Assembly: GCA_036346205.1 (NCBI GenBank)
Contig: JARFJB010000821.1
Coordinates: 4,527,722-4,591,721, forward strand
Source: Vesta saturnalis
Taxonomy: Eukaryota > Arthropoda > Insecta > Coleoptera > Lampyridae
DNA length: 64,000 nucleotides
Reading direction: 5' to 3'
The notes under the pieces are model-generated. The model ran no database searches, had not been told where the DNA came from, and saw only the letters and a program-made list of their open reading frames with translations. Shown one piece after another: positions 1 to 11,812 of this stretch. Positions within the stretch are counted from its first letter, which is position 1, and the number at the start of each line of letters is the position of its first letter. The position numbers and the translations under genes were made by a program.

Positions 1-3000
1 GGTTAACCTGGAGGTTAACCCCAGAAAATTCGATAGATACGTGATAGTTATCGATGAGTAGTCGAGTGTTACTGGATGGTAGTTTGTTTACCGTTGAGTA
101 ATAGATTAACCGGGTGGACCATCGTTATGTGGAGCATACTCAGTAATCAAACCTAAATGCTAAATTGTCTGTCATCATTAACTCAACACATTGCTGCAAC
201 CGCTGTGTGGTGTGACAAAACAGGTTTGTATCTCCGCTGTGGAGGAGGGTGCGATATGAGATTTCTTAGGTGCCTAGATGACCATATTTTCAGGTGTAGT
301 TGGCCTGGTTGTAAAAACAAGGTCCTTTGTTCCTTCAAAATAAAAATCTACAAGTTAGATTACCTTAGGGATTCCTAGAAGGTATATGGTAATGGTTATT
401 AAGCTGTTAAGAGTTAAGAATGAATAATGAGAATAGTAGGTACTAGTGGCCATGGAAAAGCTCACTCTTCCTATCCATGTATTAGAGAAAAGTGTGTTTA
501 AATTGACGCACGCGTACTGAGAAGATAGTTGCGCGGACAGCCGTCATGTTGGAAAACATCCGCTGCCTAGTAAGCAACGGCAATCTTCTAAACAGTAAAC
601 GGCTAAATCGTTCCGCATTAACTTAAGGTACGTTTCACCATTAGAGTGGTGCGTTAAAGAGATGTGAGGATCAATAATTCGACCTCCTAGAAGATTACGT
701 ACAGATATATGACGCTCCAAGCCCTGAGCGTTGAATTTCTTGCATCCAATAGGATTGGTTCTGGGAACCAGGAGGTATATGCATGTTATGACGATTTACT
801 CCACCATCACTGCGGAATGTAGCCTTCGTCAAGTCCACAATATTTTGATTAAACAATGTTGATTAGTTCTATGACTATTTCGATTCAGCAAATGGCAGTA
901 CGTAAACGTATGCTCAATAATTCGGAGCTGCAGTCAGTGATTGATGAAGGACTACATGGTTAGTGGATGTAATCTAGATTAAAATTGAAGTTGATGGGTT
1001 TTAAATAAGCATTATAACTTTACCTACTTAATTTAGTAAACTTTGATATTAAAACTTACTAGATTACTTTCACAATACGCTGAATTATAAGTTCTGTGTT
1101 AATCCCAAGTCATGAGCTATTGCTTCTGTCAGCTAATGTGCGATTAATATTATAATGCTAAACTTTATAACATTTAATCTATCCGTTCGGAATTCTGCAG
1201 TTAGCTCTGTGAGTAACGGTTAATGAATTGTTCATGTAGCTCTCAATCGTTGTGATAATCGAGGATAAGTCTCTTTCGTAATGCCGTCTTTCTGGAAAAC
1301 GGCCGCATACAATCATAAAGCAACAGTAGAATTCATGAATGCACTCGAATATACGCAAGCTATCATGCTTCCTGGTTAGAGGGCATTGTTTTGGCAAAAT
1401 AATGTGGCAATAAGTCAATAGAAACTTTTCGTTATGCACAATTACTACCAGCAAAACCGGAGAGTAATTTTGTGAGGAAATGTCAGGACCCTAATATTTC
1501 TTGACACTGACATTGATTAAAATTAATGTTACTATGGATAAATCGTCAAATTATGCATTGATTGGTCTGGTAGTGATGAATATTGGATGATCGTGCACAT
1601 ACAAAATCATTACCATTGGATCTGAACTTAAAGTAGGTATAAAATTGAATACCAACAAAGATATCGACTTAAAATTTTCAGGGTATTGCAAAATTTTATG
1701 CTTTGCTGACTTTAATATAAAAATTCATACCATTTTATTTAGTATTTTGAAGAACAATCTATAAATTTCAGCAATATTTGGAAATACGTGCTCTAGCGTT
1801 AGAAATTCGTTAATCATATTATTTAATCTTTTTAATACATCAACGAATGAACAAGAAAATACCTTTCCAACGAAATATTCTTTTGAATTCGATGACTGGT
1901 TGCCGAAGATAATACGTGTCTTGTCTAGACAACTTTCGCAGCTCCCCTACGGAAAACCATGAAGTTAGAAAAAACTATTTATTCAAAAATGGGTAAAATT
2001 GTCCCAAAATACGATATTATCCAATATACCTTTTCCTTAAGTTTCTGTTACTTATTAGACATTTTTAATTTACTACAGCAGTTACGCCACTAGCGGTCTA
2101 TTTACAAACGGTTTTAAAATTATTTCAACATTCATCTTGGACATTTACTGAAGAATTTTATTTTGGAGAGTCGTAACATAAGCGTGTTCGTAAGGGATAT
2201 AGCCGAGTTCTTGATAAGACTCACCCGGTAGAATGTTTTTAAAATTATTACAGACGGATTGGTAAGTTGCTTCTGGATCACTTTAAATTATGAAAGTATT
2301 CTTAACGTATTTTCACGTTCTGAATGGTTTAACAATAGTATTATGATTATTAAAACAAATTTTCACATATTTCATTATATAGTTAACATTCATCACATGT
2401 TGTTATATAATGTAATATACAAACACTTATTGGAATAGATATAAAGACTGAATTTTTGCATTTACAAGAGTTATTACTGTATTAGTATAATATTCATTTG
2501 AATCTCATTGTAATGTACTTTAATTCATAATAATTTTCACTTTAAACATATTGCGTAAAAACTGCATGGGATTTGGGTACATGTCTGTAGCTGTGTAGTG
2601 ACTTAAAGATGAAGAAATGGGTAGTAAAGCTGATGAGTGATGCAGTTATATTAATATGAAATTATAATTAATGACATTGCGTGGCGGTGTTGTGGAATAT
2701 GATAGTATCCAACATAAGTTCTTAACCATAATACGTAGACTTGATAATTTTCATTTAACTTTACTAAATAAAAACATTTACTCACGACTGCTGTGATCTG
2801 ATGTATGTGGTGAGTGAAAATGATGATGAGTGAGTGGTGAATCATTTAACCTTACATATCATTTCCTGCTGCTGTGAGTAATAATTTCAGATGAGTTAGT
2901 AGAAGATGAATCAGTTAGTTGGTAGTTTTCTTAAATAGTGAGTAAGTGAGTAAGATGAGTGCTGATTTGAGTTAGAGATAGAATGAGAGTGAACAGATGT

Positions 3001-3061
3001 AATACTCAGATTTGTTGTTTGTGTGTGATTAGTGTGTTGTGTGTGCATGTGTGAAAAGTGT
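1..3061. other. AT-rich stretch without a recognisable gene
   Basis: I see no coding exon here. The longer frames (157-378 plus, 1179-1454 minus, 2651-2845 minus) show no domain, no consistent splice sites and no family resemblance. The first 20 bases are an inverted pair of nine-base arms (GGTTAACCT and AGGTTAACC) around GG, but the window edge prevents judging what it belongs to. Coding exons of a gene with very long introns cannot be excluded. Confidence 0.5.
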
Positions 3062-3205
3062 ACATTGGAACCACAAAACGTAGTGTTTGATAACTTTAGA
3101 CCATAATACGATAACTATGAGATTTTGCATAGATTAGGTCAAACAGAGAGTTTGCGGTAGCTGATCATGCCTTAAATAATCTAAATTATGACACTTTTAA
3201 AGTTA
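3062..3205. repeat. Dispersed repeat A, copy 1
   Basis: This stretch aligns with 4915-5065 over about 140 bases. Shared words include GATAACTATGAGATT and AGATTAGGTCAAACAGA, and both copies continue to GCCTTAAATA. The copies differ by scattered substitutions and short indels, as expected for an old transposon-derived or tandemly copied repeat. No coding capacity is visible. Confidence 0.7.
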
Positions 3206-4914
3206 TATAGTATGTAATAGATTGCAAGATTAATTATTTGTAAGAGTGTTGTCAGTGTTAAAATATGTAGATATTGTTGTGATACTTCCATATTACATAC
3301 CAATCGAACCTACAAATATGATAACGTATCTCTGAAACAATAATAAAATACAACAATTCTAAATTGATGAATGACTAGCAACTATAGAAGTATATTATCT
3401 AGATAAAAGAAATTGTATTTTTTGATAAATATATTACAAAAAAAATTTGAGCACTTTTGATAGTTTATCGGGCACCATATTGCTACTTACCTAAAGTAAT
3501 AGAGCATAATGAAATAAGTACTTTAATAATGGAAAAGCACACACCCCTATATTCATGTTAGGTACATTGTATTAGTTAATCTAAGTATTTAATCTAATCT
3601 AATTAGGTAACTACTTCAAAATTGTAACGTTGTAATATGTGGTTCTTATAAGTGAATGGAAACACTATATATTAGTTGTACATAAATAAATTGGTTTGTT
3701 TAATGGTCGTGATATATTATATTATAACAATCTTAAACGTTATCGATAACACTACAGTTATCTTCAGTTTTAAATATTGACACTTTAACACACAGCAGGA
3801 TGTTGTCAAATTCTATTACTGTAAAAATACGCAACAGAACATATATAAAGAAGGTACAAGAGACTAAAATCATTACATTAAGCAAAGTTGTGTAATATGA
3901 TGGACTTGGGTATATGCAAAATTCGTCACATAGTTTTTTATCAAATTGTTTTAATTAAAAAGTAACAAACTTTGTAGTTTAAAACATTTGAAGTTTTGGT
4001 AAATTAGGCCAAAATAGGGCGTCCTTGTATAAGGACGATAGGGTTATACTACGTTTAGCAATCAATATAACTACTGTTGAAAACACAACTAGTTTATTCT
4101 TATAAAAAGATAACATAAATAAGTTTAAACTGAATGGATTATTGAATTAGAGACGTCTGTTCTGTATAGGTACGCCAACTACAAAGTTGAAACAATAATC
4201 AGCTTGTGTTCTCAGGTTTTAATAATTGAGACCTAACAAACTTGCATTTAAATTGCTCTATTGGAGACTTAACTGCTTAGACTGTTCGAGTAAACGAATA
4301 GAAAATCATTGGATAAAACGATGAAATTGATATTTACATTTAAATTGAATAGAACAATTGGATAAACATTAAAACTATGAACAATTATCTTGGAACCAGA
4401 TTGACTCTATGTCACGTGAAATGACAATTTATAAATTATACAACAACAAAAGTAATTCTTTTAAAAAACAGTAATAGAACTGTATATAATGTTATCATTG
4501 ATTAAGCGCTTCTGAGGAAATTTAAACACAAAGCAATCTTGACATTAATTCCAATACGAAACTCATTGATGATCCTTGAATTCTTATGAGTAGAATGACA
4601 CTATAAATATTCGTAAACAAAATCCTTACAAAGATGAATGGATATTCACTTACAGATACTAAGTAATCTTCCAGACATTAACGTCAAAGAAACATACCAG
4701 TTCATTAAAATGTTAAGGTACTGTTTTTCACTTTTAAGGTAATTACAGATATGAAATTATAACATAAAATTAGGACTATTTTTGAACCTAGCTATGGAAC
4801 ATATCTAAAGACACAAAGTTTTTTAACATCACCTAAAGAATGATTATTACATCTATTCGAAGAATAAGCAAAACTAATTAACTAGTTATCTTAAATGTTC
4901 ATGTGGAAAACGTA
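3206..4914. other. AT-rich interval between repeat A copies
   Basis: No gene recognised. The only structure I can support is at about 3725-3770, which is an inverted copy of the repeat C core found at 5925-5965 and 60328-60372 (reverse complement of AAGATAACTGTA.GTGTTATC). The inverted and direct copies at 3.73 and 5.93 kb could be the ends of one old non-autonomous DNA element spanning 3.7-6.0 kb, but no target duplication is visible. Confidence 0.4.
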
Positions 4915-5065
4915 TAATTGGAACCACATGAATACGTAGTTTTGATACAAGACCTTAAAGATAACTATGAGATTATTGATCAGATTAGGTCAAACAGATA
5001 AGTTTGCGAGACATTATCATAAGCCTTAAATACATTCTAAATGTATGACTTTTCAACTTTGACTA
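4915..5065. repeat. Dispersed repeat A, copy 2
   Basis: Second copy of the block seen at 3062-3205, in the same orientation. It holds the same words around GATAACTATGAGATT and AGATTAGGTCAAACAGA, followed by an imperfect ATTCTAAATGTATGAC segment matching copy 1. Confidence 0.7.
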
Positions 5066-5187
5066 ATATGACAATAAATTGTCAAGACAAACTCATTATA
5101 ATGTTGGTTAACTACAGAACGATGAAAGACATATAACAGCACCTAAGAAGTTTAAACTATCATCTCGTTTAAATTATGTGTTTTGGC

Positions 5188-5300
5188 ATATTATAATTTG
5201 AACCACAAGACATACGTTTTGATTTTGATTTTAATTTATGACATTTGATATTAGTCTACAGAGAGTTTTTGGTGTAGTTTTCCTATGACCTTAAAACTAA
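5188..5300. repeat. Dispersed repeat A, diverged copy 3
   Basis: A weaker third copy in the same orientation: it begins with GAACCACAAGACATACGTTTTGA and carries the ACAGAGAGTTT word of copy 1 and a following CCTTAAAACTAAATG segment. The close spacing of copies 2 and 3 suggests a decayed tandem array. Confidence 0.45.
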
Positions 5301-5898
5301 ATGCTTAATTACCAATTAATATGTTAAATTACCACAGCATTATAATTTAACATAAGTACGTTGAATTTAAATTACAAATTAAAAATCTACATTAAAACGT
5401 TCTGCATTATGCTATTTGATTAGCTACTAACTACTTTGCACTTATTGAATTAAGCTATTTGACTTTGTTAGACTTAACTAGGATTATTTTAGTCGATGTC
5501 ATGTTCTAGTACCTTGAAAAATGCTTACAATTCATATTTCAAATTACAAGTTTTTCAGAAATTTACACTTACATCAGTTGAACTTGAATTAAATTAAAAT
5601 TGTTAAATAGCGTTCTACATTTGCATGACATTTTTCATTGTTAACCTTCGACCGTTATTGAGGTAGTGTTCTGATTTGTTATCTTTAATGATTAGTTTAG
5701 TCAGTCATTTAATTTGTAACGATCTAGCATATTCTAAATTAATTTTCAAAATTACATTACTCATATGTTAATTTTGTTAAATGCGTTTTGCTAATATTCT
5801 TGTTATACTTAACGTTAGCAGGTTCTGATTGTCATTTACGATTTTAATTTTGTTTACACTTTCTTACTTAATAAGTTGTTTCGTTCTCAAACTATCTT

Positions 5899-6010
5899 AC
5901 AACAATTTTAATAGATATTACTACTGACCAAGATAACTGTAAGTGTTATCGAACGTTTCGATTATATAGTATAAAAAAACACCATTATAAAACCCAAAAA
6001 AGAAACACTG
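5899..6010 (+). repeat. Dispersed repeat C, copy near 6 kb
   Basis: The segment from ACAATTTTAATAGA onward aligns with 60296-60400 for about 100 bases, including AAGATAACTGTAA, TGTTATC.AAACGTTT and an A-rich tail with CACCATTA and CCAAAAAAGA. The two copies are 54 kb apart and share no flanking similarity, so this is a dispersed repeat. Confidence 0.65.
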
Positions 6011-6048
6011 TATAATTTGGTCATACTGTGTTTATGGTTCATAAATCA

Positions 6049-6054
6049 TTTTAT
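6049..6054 (-). terminator. Candidate poly(A) signal of the SLC17 gene
   Basis: AATAAA on the minus strand, about 235 bases beyond the transporter stop codon. It is the first canonical hexamer I noticed downstream. Such hexamers are frequent in AT-rich DNA, so this is only a candidate. Confidence 0.35.
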
Positions 6055-6287
6055 TTAGGCTAGGCAAAATTTGCATTCCTAGTTGACGTCATTCTCGCAT
6101 CATGTATTAAGTCATGTGTGAAATGTAGTCTTTTAACCATTAAATTATTTTTTAATAATAATACAAAAACTATGTACAAAGATCACAGTAGAAATTAGTA
6201 TAAACTAATATTTACATACAATTAATTTACATGCCAACTCTCATTATGAGGGAAGTAATCAGACTTTTTTCATAAATAACTTTTTTA

Positions 6288-8413
6288 TCACAAGGTTACT
6301 TTAATGTTTATTTTTTTTCTAACTATGTCGTAATTTGTTTTATTTTGTTCTAGATCAAGGTTTTTATCAAACCCCGACATTGAGTTTTCTTCAACATTAT
6401 CCCACCACTGCGTCTCTCCACTAGCAAAAAAGATGTATATAACGTTAGTAACGGTGAATACAGCAAATGTAATCCAAAATACCACTTGCCATTGTTTTAA
6501 GGTGTGCTAAGAAGAGTTTATTAAATTGGAGAGGTTGTAGAGATTATGAAACTTACGTCTGTTGTGATCGCTCCAATGAGGTAAGGTGTTATAATACCAC
6601 TAATTGCTCCAATTCCATTAACAATGGCCATTATGGTCCCCGCAAAGTTTGGCGATAAGTCCAAGGCGTTAACTTTCATACCGCAGTAGAATGTTCCCAT
6701 TAGTCCCATAGCTATTGTGAATAATGCAACTGCTAAGTACCGATCACAGCCTGAGTATCCAGCCCCCACTATAAAAATAGCAGGGCCCATTGATGCTAAA
6801 TACGAATTGAGTGAAACTAAGTAATGTATAAAGGGAGGTATTACCAACTGTCGTGAAGAATTTTCTGGCGAATGTTATTTTCATGTATTTTTTCTTAATT
6901 AACCAATCGCACAACCACCCTGAAGCTAGTGAGATTAACCACATAAGTACGTAAGGTAGCGATGACCACAGTCCGTTTTCATCAATTCGAAATTTGAGCA
7001 CATCCTTCATGTATTTGGGAAGGTCAGTAACCATGGCGAAAAATCCCCAATCATGACCGATTTGTGCGGCAACTAGCGCCCATAGTGGTACCGATGTCCA
7101 AATCGCTTTCCAAGGTATATCTTTACTTTCCCTAGTTACGCTAGCTGTAAATTTAAGTTAGTAATTGTTTACATTGATGAAATTAATACATACCTAGCTC
7201 TTTACGAAGGAATTGCTTTTCTTTATCGCTAATGAAAGGGTGGGATTCTGGATCTGAATAGCACAAAAGAGTCCACACTATAAACCATAAGATACCCAAT
7301 CCTCCGAAAAGGTAAAAAACGGATGCCCAGTCTTGCGTTTCTTTAATTAGAACACCGCTTATTGAGGTGCCCAAAACGGTGCCAAGCAAACTTCCGGCGA
7401 ACGTTAGACTGCCTAAACGTGATCTCTCGCTTAGAGGAACCCATTTGGCTAATAACGCATTTAAAGCAGGAAATGTAGTACCCTAAGTGCGGACGTTAGT
7501 ATTTAATTTTGAATTAATTTTGTATACTTACTTCTCCTAAACCAAGAAATACTCGAAGTACGCATAACCATACCCAATCTCCGTCAGCTGCTCTAGTTAC
7601 AACAGGTGTTATTAACGTAAAAAAAGCTGTTGATAGTATACCAAGGCCAAGGGAATACTTTCCACCGAATTTTTCGGCTAAAATGCCCCCTGGCATATGG
7701 GTAATAACGTAACCCCAATAAAAAGAACTTAATATAAGTCCTTGCGTTTTTTCGCTCCAGGGATACAAATCGTGAGGGTCCTATAATTGGAATTTTGTGA
7801 TTAAAATTAAAAGGAGGTAACGGGTTACTGTATTTACCTTAATAATAGGCCCTTCTGTTGAATTGTCAGTAACCGGGCAACTATCAGGTAAATCGCTACC
7901 ATGAGTAGGTACCACCATCTCTGTTATTGCTATTGATAAAGTTGTTCTCATTGTGTACGCGTTTAAAACAGCAAAAAATCCCATAATTGCAACGATGTAA
8001 CGGTGTGGAATTAAAATACCTTTAACACATTAATTAAAACCTAATTATCTGTTTGATTTCTAATGAGCATGTAAATGATTGTGATCTAGTAGAGTGACTT
8101 AATGCCTATTGATGTATAAGAAATTTTTGCTTTAATTTTTTATTCCCTGAACAATTTGCGTTACCTAGGTAGCCTTTCTTTAGGGTCAGGTAGTAATTTG
8201 TGCGAGTCAACAACACCTTAGCCTTATAGAAGAAATTTCATTAATTTCACTTTCTTAACTATAAAATTAGCGGTTTTAACACACGTTTAATCAAAGCAAA
8301 ACAAAGAGTTTTTAACAAGTTTGCCTCTGGATGACATTTACTTGAAAAAAAAATTGTAATAAAGCAAAACAACACTTACATTTTGATAAAGTTAATCTCC
8401 ATCCGGTTAACAT
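6288..8413 (-). CDS. SLC17-type MFS transporter (sialin / phosphate cotransporter-like), seven coding exons
   Basis: Seven minus-strand exons join in phase: 8413-8380, 8019-7838, 7780-7532, 7482-7194, 7144-6845, 6795-6557 and 6506-6288. They total 1512 bases, giving 503 residues plus TGA. Every intron has GT-AG ends; several are about 50 bases long. The family pattern is clear: a short cytoplasmic N-terminus, then CILIPHRY and helix 1, a loop with an NST glycosylation sequon, WSEKTQGLILSSFYWGY, GGILAEKFGG, RVFLGLGEG at the exon 3/4 junction, and about 12 hydrophobic segments ending in FWITFAVFTVTNVIYIFFAS. SLC17 proteins move organic or inorganic anions across plasma, lysosomal or vesicle membranes; the substrate cannot be read from sequence. 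The length is normal for the family. The start was chosen because the short first exon ends phase 1 and restores the conserved Cys before IPHRY. This is the only intact host gene in the window. Confidence 0.93.
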
Positions 8414-8494
8414 TATATAGTCCACTCCAATCAAAAATCGCACGCAAAACAAATGAATTTAAAAACCTAATCCCGATTCGAGCTTTTGAAATAC

Positions 8495-8526
8495 TGAACT
8501 AAACCGCGACAGTCACATTTTATATA
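8495..8526 (-). promoter_or_regulatory. Core promoter of the SLC17 gene (TATA plus initiator)
   Basis: On the minus strand TATATAAAA starts at 8526, and an arthropod initiator TTCAGT has its A at 8495, 31 bases downstream, which is the standard TATA-to-start spacing. This predicts an 82-base 5' leader before the ATG at 8413. It is a sequence-only prediction. Confidence 0.65.
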
Positions 8527-8539
8527 CTATATATAATAA

Positions 8540-9389
8540 AATTTTAAGCATACGTGATAGTCAGGTGTCTGATTTGTAAAAGCGCATTCGTTAAAAATGT
8601 ACCCCACTTTTTAAATTAATGTTGATACCTAAGGTAAAGGGTATAGAGTGTATATATTGTACGTACACACAGTAATTGCAATTGCGAAAATTAATTCTTT
8701 CTACATATTATACTTTGCAGTTAGGCTGATTTATTGTGATCGTTCTTAATTATTTGTTATACATGTTACTGTTAATTATTGCTGAGTACACCTTTTTTTT
8801 TCTAAATATACTGAGTATTTTGTATTTTCCCCAAATATTTTATAGCTTGTTCTAATCCGATTCGCCTTGAACAAAATTAAAATGGGAAAAACGCATCAAC
8901 ACTACATAAAATAGCAAAAAATTTGTATTGGGTTTAATTAACATCCTGAACTGTTTACTTACCCCATCTGCAAATATGAATTTAGTTACGAGTAATTGTA
9001 CATAAGTCTATATAACGAGCTTACTTTTTTAGCTACGTAATTGTTTGTTATAGCAAATTCCTAAAGATTTTCTCAATTTAAAGGGACTGTAATAGTTATT
9101 AGAGCAACAAGTGACAATAAATAAATGTGATTACACTTTACGTAGTTTAATCATACGCTAACCTCAATATTACCTTGAACTATATTGCACTTGGCGTTAT
9201 CTGACTTTTAAATACACTTTTGTCTATTTCCTGTGCTTTACAAATGAACCGGGCCCGATCTTCAGGCAACTAAATAAAACTTAAAAAATGGAAAGGTTAC
9301 TTTTTTTCACTATCGCTAAATCGACTTATGGATAGAAGGGTGGTAGGGTGGAACGGCGGGTGGGTGGTTGCATGCGTGCGTGCGTGCGT
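8540..9389. other. Intergenic AT-rich DNA upstream of the SLC17 gene
   Basis: No gene is recognised. A short GTGCGTGC-type simple repeat at about 9369-9395 leads into the left half of repeat B. Confidence 0.5.
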
Positions 9390-9583
9390 GTGTGTATATG
9401 GATGTATGTTAGTATCCACGATAACTCCAGAACGAAAATACCTACGTACTTAAAATTTTGTACTTAAGCTTGTTTTCATTTGTCTTAGAGCTGACTAAAT
9501 TTTGGGAGAAATCCAGCGGCGGAGAGGGGGGTTTATTATAGGTCGCTTTTGGTTTTTATCAAATATTTCTAGTAGAACGGGGA
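9390..9583 (+). repeat. Repeat B copy 1, left half (interrupted)
   Basis: From TATGTTAGTATCCACGATAACT onward this matches 31100-31280 closely, including the word GGGAGAAATCCAGCGGCGGAGA and GGTTTTTATC.AATATTTCTA. Copy 2 then continues directly into TTTCAAAGATATAAAAATAC, whereas here that sequence appears only at 20811. The 11.2 kb between is therefore an insertion. Confidence 0.85.
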
Positions 9584-9589
9584 CACTTG

Positions 9590-10410
9590 AGGGCCAACGA
9601 CACCTGCCGTCGCGGCGCCTGAGATTGGTGCAATCACTGGCACACCCATGTAGCAATACCAATTTCCCACCCCTATGGCTTCTTTTCGGTGGAGTTTTTC
9701 AACCCCTAGTTGGAATTTTCAACCCCTTGACGGTATTTTCAACCCTAATTAAGACTTTTTGGCCGAATTAAAAGCCTTTTGCCAGTCTACCATCAATGTT
9801 TAAGGATGTGGGGATGGTCAGGTGACATTTTACCCCTAATTAAGACCTCAGTCCCCTGGAGGTTAGGCAAAGGCGCACGCATATAATGCTCTGATTGGTG
9901 GGCCTAGGGAGTGGCCCCGGCTCTGATTAGTGTATGGACTCCGCCCCTGGTTTCTGATTGTTTACGGGGCGGGCTTGTCGACCAAGTCCATTAAGGCCTT
10001 TTGATGTAGGTCTTCGGAACTTGCTCGTCCATTGTCGTGATCCCTTGGCTGGAAATTTGAATCTGTATTCTAATAAGGAGGCCCTAACGCTAACTTGTAA
10101 GACAGTTGCAGGGTTGCACGACTTGCTCGCAAGGCTCTACCCCCTTATCGAGGCCCCATTGGCGGAAAATTTGAATTTGTATTTAAGTCTGCATGTTATC
10201 GCTGGAGATATCAAGTTTGTATTCTAATAAGGGGACCTAATGCTAACTTGTAAGACAGGTATAGGGCTACGCAACTTACTCTCAGGCCTTCGCACCTTGA
10301 ATAATTCGTTTGTGGCGCCATCTCGCGGTATATACAGGGACTTGTAATGGTTATAGCGGGAAATTTGAAATAAGGAGTCTAACACTTCCTCATTCATTAT
10401 TGATTTTAAT
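9590..10410 (+). repeat. Left terminal inverted repeat of Polinton 1
   Basis: Its reverse complement matches 19895-20808 over almost the whole length: CCCCTATGGCTTC, the ACATCC-type junction near 9805, TTGTCGACCAAGTC, GGCGCCATCTCGCGGTATAT and the inner end GAGTCTAACACTTCCTCA are all found inverted at the other end. It is more GC-rich than the surroundings. It contains an internal direct duplication of roughly 145 bases marked by CTAACTTGTAAGACAG at about 10091 and 10234. Confidence 0.9.
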
Positions 10411-10470
10411 TATGAATCATAATCACTCTTAAATAAAACAATTAAAGTAGTAAAAACCCTTTTTTATTTA

Positions 10471-10860
10471 TCAGACTAGAATAGTAGTAGAAAAACAAAC
10501 ATTATACAGTAACTTGATTATCTCATCATTTATAATTGAACATGTAGTAAAAAACTTATTTACAAAATCAATCATTGATAAATTATTTAATCTAAAATAC
10601 AAAACCATTAGTGTATAAAATCCACACACATCCGAATGGTAATCCTGCAATATGGTTCTGTTGTAATGGAACCATCTAGAATTCTTCTCTAGGAAACGTG
10701 AATCATAGCCTTGCGGGGGCGGTCTGAAGGGATCAAAATACTCGCCTTCACCATTCTCGTCAATGTAGATAGCAGTCCAATGCTGACCTGATTTGTTTTC
10801 TGGATCCGTATTTACAATAATTGCACACGGTCTAGGGCTTGCCTCGGTAGTTGATTAGAA
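10471..10860 (-). pseudogene. Adenain-like cysteine protease of Polinton 1 (fragment)
   Basis: The minus-strand frame reads VNTDP, then GQHWTAIYIDENGEGEYFDPF, then DVCGFYTLMVLYF. This matches the adenovirus-type (C48-related) maturation proteases of Polintons, with catalytic His in QHW, an acidic residue in the following strand and Cys in VCGF. Such proteases cleave capsid precursors during assembly. About 125 residues run to a TGA at 10471; the N-terminal part is out of frame and the beginning is missing. It is the last gene before the left TIR. The motif order and spacing make the family call firm. Confidence 0.82.
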
Positions 10861-10902
10861 ACACATACAAGTCGAAACGCATTCTTGGGGCTGTGGATTG
10901 AT

Positions 10903-11380
10903 TTAAAACATTTCAAGACTTGTACCGCACACATCTTTGAAGTTATTCTGCGTCCAGTCTTGCAATAGTAGTGCGTTTTCCAGTGCACACATAGGGTCAG
11001 CGATGTTATGGTTTAAACAACTATAAGCCTTTGACTCTTTTTTCAATTGTTTAAGCGATGAACAACCAGTCACGTCCAGGTTTATTATTGCTTTATTAAG
11101 AAATCTTAAAAACTGTTGTTTTTCACTGCCCTTAAGTGCAGCGCTCTTAGCAGATCCTCTAGGAAATTGTTGTAGGGTACATACCGATCGCCATTTCAAA
11201 CCGTGGTATTTATCTTCTAAATACCTTATCTGTCAACATGGTTTTTGATATAAAATAATCTCGAGCTGACTTTATTAGCATCAACAATAACGAGCCGTGA
11301 TCTGTAACCACAGCAATTTCTTTCGCTATGAATTCATTATCATCGCCTCTAAACCCTTGTACGTCCAAGTATGTTTCCAT
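10903..11380 (-). pseudogene. Polinton 1 protein of unknown function (DVQGF type)
   Basis: An ATG at 11380 opens a frame starting METYLDVQGF and containing NEFIAKEIAVV. After one frameshift near 11210 the reading continues to a stop at 10903 through SCLNHNIADPMCALENALLL. From memory, proteins with a DVQGF start and a C.xH....CAL.N segment sit beside the protease in arthropod Polintons with this capsid type. Their biochemical role is unknown to me. Expected intact length is about 160 residues. It lies directly downstream of the major capsid gene; the SINE inserted just upstream of its start. Confidence 0.55.
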
Positions 11381-11406
11381 CTTCTTTCAACTGCTCCTGT
11401 CCACTG

Positions 11407-11798
11407 AAGCTTGTGTTGAAAGGAAAGGAAAGGTCGCGTATTTCATTCTCTTACCAAGGGGGAGGGCGGGCTGCTCGAGCTTTCCGAGCTCCTTCAGCCG
11501 CAATCATGGATTCCCAACATACATACATACATTACGTATATATGTATGGGTGTGGTCAGGATAGGATCGGAAGGAACGGAGTTAGGGTTCTGAGGGGGGA
11601 AATACTACCCCAGCATTCGCCTGAGCAGCCGCACATGATGTGCATATACGCAGTGACCATGCCGCTACATTTGTATGAGGAAAACCCCCTGAAAAAACCT
11701 CATACAAGGTAGACGGTAACGGGAATCGAACCCATTACCTCCCGAATGCTAGGCAGGTCGTGTCACCACTACGCTACCAGCTCGGTAAGCTTGTGTTG
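11407..11798 (-). mobile_element. tRNA-derived SINE, copy 1, with 12-bp target duplication
   Basis: The identical 12-mer AAGCTTGTGTTG flanks the element at 11407-11418 and 11787-11798. On the minus strand the head is tRNA-like, with an A-box-like TAGCGTAGTGGTGA and a perfect B box GGTTCGATTCC. The body that follows (GAGGTTTTTTCAGGG, then GCGGCATGGTCACTGCGTATA) matches the second copy at 22.95-23.14 kb. The tRNA part would be transcribed by RNA polymerase III. The tail near 11419 is not a clean poly(A). It lies between the Polinton 1 major capsid gene and the DVQGF gene, so it postdates the Polinton. Confidence 0.88.
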
Positions 11799-11812
11799 TA
11801 GAGCTGCTCCTT

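Noticed and set aside
11708..11786. A functional tRNA gene on the minus strand
   Set aside because: The B box is good but the sequence does not fold into a full cloverleaf by eye, is followed by a shared non-tRNA body, and is flanked by a 12-bp target duplication: it is a SINE head.
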